In this document: piece by piece, positions 20,698 to 28,887 of the stretch
How positions within the stretch are numbered: the first letter of the stretch is position 1
How the letters are laid out: each line of letters starts with the position of its first letter
From: Macrocystis pyrifera
Taxonomy: Eukaryota; Sar; Phaeophyceae; Laminariales; Laminariaceae
Reading direction: 5' to 3'
NCBI GenBank assembly: GCA_031763025.1
Contig: JASSKH010000026.1
Span: forward strand, 5,392,429-5,456,428
DNA length: 64,000 nucleotides
The notes under the pieces: model-generated
The model's input: the letters and a program-made list of their open reading frames with translations, nothing else
The model's database searches: none
What the model was told of the DNA's origin: nothing
Position numbers and translations under genes: made by a program

Positions 20698-22463
20698 CAC
20701 ATTTCAATGGGCTTGTCTTGTCTTGTTTAGCGCTTTATGTTGTCACATCAGACTGAGCAACCACTGATGATGTATGCCCGGTGCTACCGTTTCCATCAAA
20801 TTATTTGTCTTGGACTGCTTTCCTATAGGAGTAGGTCTGACTTTTCTGTCTTAAGAGGTGTTGTCACCCCATGGCTTGTTTTGTCGAGTGTTTGTACCGT
20901 GCACTCTTGTTTGATGTCCTCACCCCTAGTGGTGAGCGCTGTTCTAGTCTTTTAGTTGACTGGTGCTTGGTCCAGGTTCGACGGTGCAAGCCTGTCTTGC
21001 ACAGTAGATTTGTTGCTGCGATCACTTGTCAACCCAGTTTTATGGGGTGATCAGCAATATTTTAATTACCGTCGACCAAGCATGTGTAAGAGTGTGTGCC
21101 TACGTGTCCTGTGTCCCTCGCAAAAAGTCGTTTGTCACCAACCACAGTGCCCTTGTGGAAAGCTTGTTTAGCGCTTCCAAGAATTGTTGTCTTATTTTCC
21201 TCAGCGTATAGATCTGAACCGAAGTTGCCATTTAGGATGTCGTCTATTATAGTCGTAGTCACGGATCGTGCCTTTAGAGGTCATCACTCACTGGCTAACG
21301 ATCCATCACGAACCCGATTCCCATCGATTTGGGGGGTCGCTTTTATACTAGGTTTGATTAACTGTCGGGCACGAGGTTTCAGAGACTAACGATAACATAC
21401 GTGCGATAGTCGGCACGTGGGACACCACCGGGAAAGTTATGTGATAATAATATCAAGCGCTCGCGCATACCATCTGTCTCTACCAAAATGCCTGACGTTC
21501 CGCATGGATCACGGCATACATAATGCGTCCGTTTTTGTCTCTACGCTTGTACCGGTTACCCATTACACACCTTCCAACCGCCACACCCTCGAGGCCTCCT
21601 CATCGGAGCCCAGGTGCGAGACGATTGACAGTCAACAATGATAGCCGCGTTTGTCTGACACGTTTTTATTTCGTCAGTATTTTTTCGTGTTGGACCGCGT
21701 CTACCATAATGGCATACTGTAGGCGGCTGTCACTTCGTATCACCGCCAAGGCAATTCTACTGCGAAGAATTTGATCCGGTTTCGAACACCCATCAGATGC
21801 CAAAGCAACCAATTTAGCCTATGTCGATGTCCAGTATGTCATGTCCGGAACACTGTCATTGTCGCCGTCAGGTACGTCATCGTGTTACTTTTAAGCATAA
21901 CACGTGCCTTGACAGTGATTGAGCCTTCAGCCATGTGTCGAACGACGGGTGTTCACACTCAGTCGTCTAGCGTGCTTGTCACTAGCAAAACTTCTGCTAG
22001 AATATCCCGGGATAATTGTCACAGTTGCTCTAGCACGCTCTTGTCAAGGATCATTCTGTCATAATCCACAGCTGGCCAGCCGCAAATACACATATTACAT
22101 ATGTTTTTGTGAAAACGGATTACTCTCTTGTCTTCGCTCACTTTTTATTGTCCGATCCTGAATGGACCGTCCCAATATTTTAATATTGGCCGTCCAGATG
22201 TCCACGGTACGACAGCAGTCTGTCAACTTGTCCTCTGCTGTCGCTGTCCTGTCTACAACAGCGCATATATCACTGTTGTACAGTCCGGCAATTTTTTTCT
22301 TGTCTTGCCGTAAAATTGAGTGAGGTAACTCAAGGCGTCGATTGAGCGAATCGCCTTTAAAGTTACGATGTCAACTATTAATAGACGTGTTGTAAACCTT
22401 TTTGTCCCTGTTTTCCATTACTTTCGAGTTTTGGTGGAGTGCGAGCTCTAACACCACCAAAAC
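20698..22463 (+). other. Long non-coding internal region of the retrotransposon
   Basis: About 1.77 kb between the integrase stop and the PPT hairpin. Only short frames (under 100 codons), none recognisable and no env. Very rich in TGTC (9 copies and no GACA in 20,701-21,000). Contains several AATATT palindromes. Function unknown. Confidence 0.7.
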
Positions 22464-22464
22464 T
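22427..22464 (+). other. Perfect hairpin next to the polypurine tract
   Basis: AGTTTTGGTGG (22427-22437) and CCACCAAAACT (22454-22464) are exact inverted repeats with a 16-base loop; the G9 tract follows immediately. Confidence 0.8.
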
Positions 22465-22473
22465 GGGGGGGGG
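22465..22473 (+). other. Polypurine tract of the retrotransposon
   Basis: Nine G residues three bases before the 3' LTR (TGA between), in the position of the plus-strand primer. Confidence 0.75.
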
Positions 22474-22476
22474 TGA

Positions 22477-22960
22477 TGTGGATACCATGTCCCCGGTAAC
22501 AACACGCCTACGCATATAGTCGAAAACCCAGCTCCTTCCAGATTCCATTTCTGGGAGCGTTCGCTCAGGTTATGTCAGGAGACTGTCATGAACCATACAT
22601 CGCCGGGAAGCCACCGGTCCACATCTGCTCAACGGATCCGTTGGGGCGGCCCCGCCGCCTGGCGCAACGTCCCGGCGGGATTCTATAAACCCCGCCGGGT
22701 CGCCCATGTATGTCCCGTCGTCCCGTTGTCCCGGACCGCAGGGCAGGAGGAGTGACGCTTCCTCCTCGCCCTCCTCCTCACTTCTCTCAGAGTTCTCTCC
22801 CTCCTGTCCTGTCATCAGACCCTCGTCTGAGCCCTTTGTCACGTCATCACTCAGCCGTCGTAGTTCAACAGACAGAACACTCTGTGTCCACAGAGAGACG
22901 TGGGATCACGACCCACCGGCGGTAACGTAGCCGGAACTCTTATTGAGTCAGGAACTCTTA
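22477..22960 (+). repeat. 3' LTR (484 bp)
   Basis: Partner of the 5' LTR, one G shorter. Preceded by the polypurine tract and TGA, followed by GTCA, the target duplication, and then a (TA)n run. Confidence 0.97.
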
Positions 22961-22964
22961 GTCA
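22961..22964. repeat. Target-site duplication GTCA, right copy
   Basis: Right copy of the 4-bp duplication flanking the retrotransposon. Confidence 0.85.
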
Positions 22965-23156
22965 ACGTCATATTTATATATATATATATATATATTGGTT
23001 GAAATTGAGAGCGCTCCTCTACTATGTACGTATCATTTCAACGGTGTTAATTGCCCAGGGTCTTCTACAACAATGAAACAGGATCAATCAACATCTGCCT
23101 CGAACGACGGCCTAGATCATGAAATGGGGATACAATGTATCTGCCTGATATTGAGA

Positions 23157-23885
23157 CGGAGATCTGATCTGTTCGATATTACAACGGGAATCTGATCTGT
23201 CCGATGTTGAAACGAGGATCTGATCTGTCCGATGTGCGAAATGGGGATCTGATCTGTCCGATGTTGAGACGGAGATCTGATCTTGCCCGATGTTGAAACG
23301 GGGATCTGATCTGTCCGATTTGTGAAATGGGGATCTGATCTGCCCGACGTTAAAACGGGGGTCTGATCTGCCCGATGTTGAAACGGGGATCTGATATGTC
23401 CGATGCTGAAACGGGGATCTGATCTGTTCGATGTTGAACCGTGGGTCTGATCTGTCCGATGTTGAAACGGGGATCTGCTCTGTCCGATGTTGAAACGGAG
23501 ATCTGATATGTTGGATGTTGAAACGGGGATCTGATCTGTCCGATGTTGAAACGGGGATCTGATTTATCCGATGTTAAAGCGGATATATGAGCTGTCCAAT
23601 GTTGAAACGGAGGTCTGACCTTTCGGATGTTGAAACGGAGATATGAGCTGTCCAATGTTGAAACGGAGATCTGATCTTTCGGATGTTGAAACGGAGATCT
23701 GATCTGTCCAATGTTGAAACGGAGATCTGGTCCATCCGATGCTGAAACGGAGATCTGATCTGTCCGATGTATGAAACAGATATCTGATATGTCCGATGTT
23801 GAAACGGGGATATGATATGTCCGATGTTGAAACGAGGATCTTAATCCTTCGAATGCTGAAACGGAGACCTGATCTATCCCATGTT
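23157..23885. repeat. 28-bp satellite, 25 copies
   Basis: Unit GATCTGATCTGTCCGATGTT GAAACGGG with point variation. I count 25 units. The unit length is not a multiple of 3 and has no stop in any minus-strand frame, so the minus strand stays open across all copies. The CTGTCCGATGT word matches the end of family C. Confidence 0.9.
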
Positions 23886-24144
23886 GTACACGGCTCCCAT
23901 GCGTTGACGCGAGAGCTGGCGTGACGGAAGCGGCGGCGGCGGCGGCAGTCCCGTCACGTCGACAAAAAACATCGCCCGTCGCGCCTGCACGCAAGCAAAA
24001 ACGGCGTGTGTGTACGCCACCGCTCCGGGTCCCAACCCCTTCCTTCCTCGGACACAACCAGCCCCAGTGGTTGTTAGTTACACCTTGAACCCCACGTACA
24101 GTTCCTCGTTCTGTTATTTTTTCGAAGAAAAAGCGGGTGGTGGG

Positions 24145-24145
<1 letters not shown>

Positions 24146-24183
<38 letters not shown>
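24146..24183. repeat. Poly(G) G38
   Basis: Uninterrupted G run between the satellite array and a family C repeat. Confidence 0.9.
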
Positions 24184-24184
<1 letters not shown>

Positions 24185-24295
24185 GGAGGTCGAAGAACAT
24201 GACGAAAAGACATAAAATGAAGACTATCCTACAATAAAACCACTGTATGCACGAATTAATTGCGCTCTATGCGACTTTGTTCTCGTTGGTGTGCC

Positions 24296-24690
24296 CGGCC
24301 CTTCTTGCACACATCGGACAGATAGATCATGACCTATCTGGGCTATCTGTATATCGTTTAGATCCTAACCTGCCAGTTTGGCATGTTGTGCGTAGTCTGT
24401 ATAGTGCATATCTATACCAGGAAACGCTAGCAGCTGTAGACCATCATATTATTCGACTTTGAACCCGGCAACATGGGCCACTGTAAATCAAGCAGATTGT
24501 ACGGCTCCCACCCCGGCAACACGAGCTAGATCATACAGATCATACCGATCATACCGATCTTGCAGATCATACAGATCAGGGATCTATCTACCCTTAGAAG
24601 ATCTAGATCAACCCAAGAAACATGGGCCACTGTAGATCAAGCAGATTGTACGACTTCCACCCCGGTAACAACGAGCTAGATCATACAGAT
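24296..24690 (+). repeat. Family C GATCTAGATC-rich repeat
   Basis: Contains CACATCGGACAGATAGATCA, CAGATTGTACGGCTCCCACC and CCGGCAACATGAGCTA-type words. Other copies: 6,640-6,860 (inverted), 7,960-8,220 (inverted), 25,100-25,270, 44,935-45,180, 56,095-56,375 and 58,175-58,400. Its ends (CTGTCCGACGTGTG) suggest terminal inverted repeats. Confidence 0.65.
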
Positions 24691-24700
24691 CAGAATTCTA

Positions 24701-24805
24701 TTCCGGGGGACCATAGTAAAGAGGACCAAATATTGTTAGTAAAAATAGGGAAATATATAGGTTTTTGTATGTGCCGTAGATCCTATTTAATATGCCCCCC
24801 CGTAA
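24701..24805. mobile_element. Family A MITE copy 8
   Basis: TTCCGGGGGACC to CCCCCCGTAA with TA flanks, inserted in a family C repeat. Confidence 0.85.
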
Positions 24806-24822
24806 TACCTGCCCTTTGAAAG

Positions 24823-25098
24823 TGTTATGATACTGCCTTGAATGAGGCTGAAAGCCCGGTAATTACCTGGGTTCAAGTGTTGGGATCGCATTTGTAGTAC
24901 TTGGGAGGCGTATCGTAGATGGAAAACCAGGGGTTTTCCCACCGAGGTACGAGCTCGGCTCTCAGTCTCCGCGTGCACGAAAGGAATAAAGCTGCTCTTC
25001 TTCTATCTCTAAGCAAGCAACACACGTGAGCACCATCGAGTACCGACATAATAGGCAAACCTGTCCAGGGATACAAAGTGGCCCGGTCTTAGTCCCTC
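24823..25098 (+). repeat. Family E dispersed repeat copy 2
   Basis: Clear copy of the repeat at 13,341, directly after MITE copy 8. Confidence 0.75.
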
Positions 25099-25290
25099 AA
25101 GATCTAGATCCATCCCAGGAAACAGGTGCTACTAGTAGATCACGCAGATTGGACGGGTCCCACCCGGCAACATGAGCTGATAGATCATACAGATCAGGCA
25201 TCTATCTGTATCTGCCCTGAAAAAAAGATCTAGATCGTCAACAGCGGGAATCGGTGATACACAGCATCTGTCCGACGTGTCAGCTCTTGC

Positions 25291-25377
25291 CTTCGCGCTG
25301 CGCTCCGCTTGGCAGTCGGCGCAGGTCCGGTCCTCCGGGGCAATCATCGCGTCGCACTTGTCGCACACAGCTGTTTC
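25291..25377 (-). CDS. Candidate CxxC zinc-binding exon, possibly same gene as EF-hand/WW exons
   Basis: 29 codons: ETAVCDKCDA then EDRTCADCQAERSAK, a double CxxC that could bind one zinc. Acceptor CTGTCAG|GAAACA. No good GT donor is present at the end of the coding-like stretch; AAG|GCAAGA is a strong match to GC-AG donors and keeps phase 0. Beyond it the frame runs into a family C repeat. Joining the WW-like exon to this one is in phase. The start and end of this transcript are unknown. Confidence 0.5.
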
Positions 25378-25471
25378 CTGACAGGACACATACATACACA
25401 CATACGCACGCACACACACACGCACGGGAAAACAGGAAGAGAATTACTATCGAAATATATATATATATATA

Positions 25472-25579
25472 TTACTGGGGGCCATAGTAAATAGGACCAA
25501 ATATTGCTAGTAAAAATAGGGAAATATACAGGTTTTTTGTGTGTGTACCGTAGGTCCTATTTACTGCGGTCCCCCGTAA
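25472..25579. mobile_element. Family A MITE copy 9
   Basis: TTACTGGGGGCC to CCCCCGTAA; inserted into a (TA)n run, consistent with TA target choice. Confidence 0.88.
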
Positions 25580-25748
25580 TATATGCATGTGTTTGAGTGT
25601 CCCACGGGGGGATGCGATCATTTGTCAGCGCTCGGTTTTTCTCCAGAAAAGGGGCAACAATGCAGATACACAAGGTGTTTTCCGGAAACGATCTGGTCGA
25701 GAACCTTCCGAAAATATAAATAAAATGGTCAAATGGTCGACCTTATTA

Positions 25749-25855
25749 TTACGGGGGGTCCATAGTTAATAGGGACCTATGGTATACATAAAAACCTATA
25801 TATTTACCTATTTCTACTAACAATATTTGGTCCTATTTACTATGGTCCCCCGTAG
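25749..25855. mobile_element. Family A MITE copy 10
   Basis: TTACGGGGGGTCC to CCCCGTAG; opposite interior orientation to copy 9. Confidence 0.87.
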
Positions 25856-26435
25856 TAGCACCCTTACCGTTGTCGAGAGACACGGGCGCCGGAAAACGAT
25901 CGCCACACCCCTGCGCTAAATCAAAAAGCTCTTTACGGTAATACGCTGGTGACCGTGACCTCCCCCCCCCCCCCCCCGCCCGCTGCGCAACATGGTGGGT
26001 GTAAAATAATCATTGTGGAGACATTGCGCGATGTAGCGCACCATCATGCGTGTCGTGTCGAATTGAGAGGTTGTTGACACCTTGCGGGGTTTGCTATTAT
26101 ATATGCGTTGTTCAATGTCCCGGTTCCCACGTGGATTGTCTTACGCCCACGTTGTGCGCGGGAGGAGGGGGCGGGGGGGGGGGCGGGGGCAGAGTCCGGG
26201 CCACCTGTTTAGCTGTACATAGGCCTTAGCCCAGCTCCGATGAAGAGCTTGCACTGTACTTAAATGTATTAGTTGACAGCTGTGTACTACCTTATCGTTT
26301 TTGCACCCTGACAGCTGCCATCACGCCACCGATGCACTGTCGTCAGTATCCCCCCCCCGCCGCCCCCCCCGCGGCCAATGATCAAATGACTAAGGCAAGC
26401 AACATGCGTACGCCCGCCCCCCCCCCCCCCCTCCC

Positions 26436-26436
<1 letters not shown>

Positions 26437-26500
<64 letters not shown>
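26437..26500. repeat. Poly(C) C64
   Basis: Uninterrupted C run after CTCCCTC, next to a family F block. Confidence 0.9.
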
Positions 26501-26506
<6 letters not shown>

Positions 26507-27080
26507 CATTTCCCCCCCCATTCGCCCCCACCCCCACATTATCCCCCCCGTCACATCACAGTGCACCCCCGTCTTAGCCACTCCCTACCCCTCATTGTGC
26601 CCACCCCCTTCTCCATTATCGCCTCAATAGCCCCCCCTCCCCCCCTAGTCGGTGAAAACCCGACGTGCTCCGTCCCGGCATTGTATATAGGGATGCGAGG
26701 GTCTATGGTCATACGATTACGGCCATGCATGATAATGAGTACCCCCCCCCCCCCGCCCCCCGCCATCTGCCCCCTACCCACCCCTCAGGAAGATATGCGG
26801 ATATGACATGGAGAAATTTGGTACACTAGCTAGTAGCGAGAGAGCGATCACTATCCTAGGAGGTGGATGGTGGCCACAGGGGTCAAAAACAGGAAGGGGA
26901 TAAGATGAGCAAAACATTTTTCACGTAACGTTTGGGAATACGTATCGAGCGCCCAAAATGTGTGGAGGTGTCTCTATTCGAAGTAGGGACGGGATGCGTG
27001 GTCAATGTTCAAATGACTAAGGCAAGCAACTAATGAGTGCGCCCTCCCTCCCCTTTCTTATATACTTGGTAGTATATTTA

Positions 27081-27589
27081 GGTTGGGTTGGCGTCGGTTG
27101 GCGACGACGCTGTAAGACACGCCTCTCACTGCGTGAGCTAGACAACCAGGGCACCGTTTTTTGTTGTTGTTTTTTTGGCGGTCACCACGACTGGCGATCG
27201 AGTTTATGCAGATCATTTTTTGTGCGGGGAGAGCCTTAATTCCGCCCAAGGGGGATGATCGTATCATGTAGTGTGTATATGGTAAAGCACCCACGAGGCA
27301 GTTACATAGTAAACTCATTGCTCTCTCTGGAAGCGGCCACATCGGAATCAACTCATTGACGCTGTCGTCCATGTGCAAGGCCGCCTCGCAAGCGGTTCTT
27401 AGTAGAATGCAGCTCACCCTTCATGCGACTCGCCCAACACCTCACGACGCTTCGCGCTTATTGCAAGCAATGCCTGCCTGGTCTGTGAAAACCCGACGTG
27501 CTCCGTCCCGGCATTGTAGGGATGCGAGAGTCTTTGGTCATACGACTAGGGCCATGCATGGGATCGAATACATCCCTCCTACCGAGTCA
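27081..27589 (+). mobile_element. Family D element, full-length copy with poly(C) tail
   Basis: About 510-bp unit from GGTTGGGTTGGCGTCGG to ...GAATACATCCCTCC, followed by a C26 run. The interior is non-coding; the 3' third contains CTACGGCCATGCATG-type words. Other full copies at 29,692-30,200 and 54,708-55,192; fragments at 13,633-13,865 (inverted), 26,639-26,741, 28,150-28,250, 29,190-29,290 (inverted), 31,255-31,375 (inverted), 35,378-35,632, 49,918-49,985 and 54,402-54,653. Class unknown; no TIR, LTR or ORF. Confidence 0.8.
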
Positions 27590-27647
27590 CCCCCCCCCCC
27601 CCCCCCCCCCCCCCCGACGGACCCCCCCTTGCTCAGCCAATCCGCAC

Positions 27648-27764
27648 CTTGGGGTATCGCCTGATCGATCCTCCTTTTTCCACGTGCAGATAGTACTGCC
27701 TCTCCTTCAAGGGGTCCCACAAGAGGTCCCAAGCCGTACCGCGCGCACCAGCCTCCGCTACAAG
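27648..27764 (-). CDS. Candidate exon with WW-like domain, probably downstream exon of the EF-hand gene
   Basis: 39 codons with no stop, phase 0 on both sides (GTGAAG|CTTGTA, AAG|GTGCGG). WDLLWDPLKERQYYLHVEKG has the Trp, the YY pair and spacing of a WW domain, but the second Trp is replaced near IRRYP. WW domains bind proline-rich peptides. Same strand and phase as the EF-hand exons upstream and the CxxC exon downstream. No start or stop of its own is seen. I infer that it belongs to the same transcript, but the junction with exon 10 is unresolved. Confidence 0.5.
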
Positions 27765-28559
27765 CTTCACGTTTGCGGAAATTGAACAGTAAAAAGCACA
27801 TGGATAGAGGGGTTCGATATTATGGGGGAAGAAGAAGGTATGATAAGTGGCGGGGGTAGGCGGGGAAAGGGGGTAAGAAACTTCGTCCTGGTCCGCCTAT
27901 TTTTGTAGGCGTACGCGGAAAAAATACAGACGCTGCGTTGGATTGTACTATATTAACTTACTAACCGTCCCGCAAACCGGTATTGCCACACAAATATGCA
28001 CATGGGCTATGCTAGAAGGACTGTCGAGGAGAGCTTCCTGTTGGCGAAAAAGCTTCCTTATCTTCCCGTCCCGTCCCGCCGCCCCCCCGGCCTCCCTCCG
28101 CCTCCCTCCCCGTCCCAATCCCCCTGCCCCCCCCCCCCCCCCCTCCTTACGCAATGTCTGCCTGGTCGGTGAAAACTCGACGTGGTCGGTCTCGACATTG
28201 TAGGGATGCGAGGGTCTACGGGCATATGGCCATGCATGTCATGAGCACGTGAAAACACCCCCTCCCCCCCCTTCACCCGGCTGCGTGTTTGGCGTCTTGG
28301 GAAAATCATCTTCTGTGCGAAAACCTTCTGCGCGCAAAGGGCATGATGTTCGTACACTGTAGATATGTGTGCTACCTGTGGACCGAACTTTACCATACTG
28401 CAGAAGATCTGTTAATCATGATGTCTGACGCGTGGTCCACCAACAGCACCCTAGCATGATCGATTGGTGTAGGTGTTGGAGTCTCATCCTCGGAATTGAG
28501 ACCATCGCGGCGACAGTATCACTGTAGATAGAGGGGACACCTGTATTGCACACAAGTGC

Positions 28560-28698
28560 AGCAGGCGCAGCGGCAGCCGCGGCCGCAGCAACAGCGCAGC
28601 AGCAGCAGCAGCAGCAGCAACAGCAACAGCAGCAACAACAGCAACAGCAACAACAGAAATAACACCAACACCAACACCAAAAACAACAACAACAACAG

Positions 28699-28754
<56 letters not shown>

Positions 28755-28780
28755 GCAGCAGCAGCAGCAACAACAGCAGC
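28560..28780 (+). repeat. CAG/CAA trinucleotide tract
   Basis: Begins 3 bp past the exon 10 TAA. Would encode poly-Gln or poly-Asn/Ser on the plus strand, but has no gene context there. Confidence 0.85.
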
Positions 28781-28782
28781 TC

Positions 28783-28887
28783 TTAAGACAACGCTCTTAA
28801 CAGTCTCGCCTGCTCGTGCAAAGCCGCAAAGTCCGAGTCTTGCTGAGCGGCTTCCTTGGCCACTCGTGCTTCCACCTCCTCCGTCTC
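28783..28887 (-). CDS. EF-hand gene exon 10, possible terminal exon
   Basis: The exon has 35 codons ending in TAA at 28783-28785, with preferred acceptor GGCAG|GAGACG (28887). It encodes ETEEVEARVAKEAAQQDSDF and a helical tail. Another acceptor near 28940 would lengthen it. A GC donor (CAG|GCGAGA, exon end 28810, phase 0) could skip the stop and join to the WW-like exon. A CAA/CAG tract begins just past the stop. Confidence 0.65.
   Translation of the reverse strand, partial: ETEEVEARVAKEAAQQDSDFAALHEQARLLRALS

Larger units (their letters stand above)
14193..22960 (+). mobile_element. Ty3/gypsy-type LTR retrotransposon with chromodomain-like tail (full element, 8,768 bp)
   Basis: Bounded by direct LTRs (485 and 484 bp), flanked by a 4-bp GTCA duplication, with a tRNA-type PBS one base after the 5' LTR and a G9 polypurine tract before the 3' LTR. 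Order gag, protease, RT, RNase H, integrase is that of Ty3/gypsy. The LTRs differ by one G only in my reading, so insertion is recent. Pol is interrupted by one in-frame TGA after gag and three frame changes (about 16,655; 16,970; 19,470), either programmed recoding, mutations or homopolymer sequencing errors. It is inserted in repeat-rich intergenic DNA. Confidence 0.95.

Noticed and set aside
23157..23885. CRISPR array
   Set aside because: Units are contiguous variants without unique spacers, and the context is eukaryotic.
23350..24213. 287-codon minus-strand ORF
   Set aside because: It is created by the 28-bp satellite having no stops and a poly(G) tract giving poly-Pro; no domain or splice context. 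Kept only as a curiosity.
28556..28786. Poly-Gln/Ser/Asn plus-strand ORF
   Set aside because: Pure translation of a CAG/CAA microsatellite with no flanking coding sequence on that strand.
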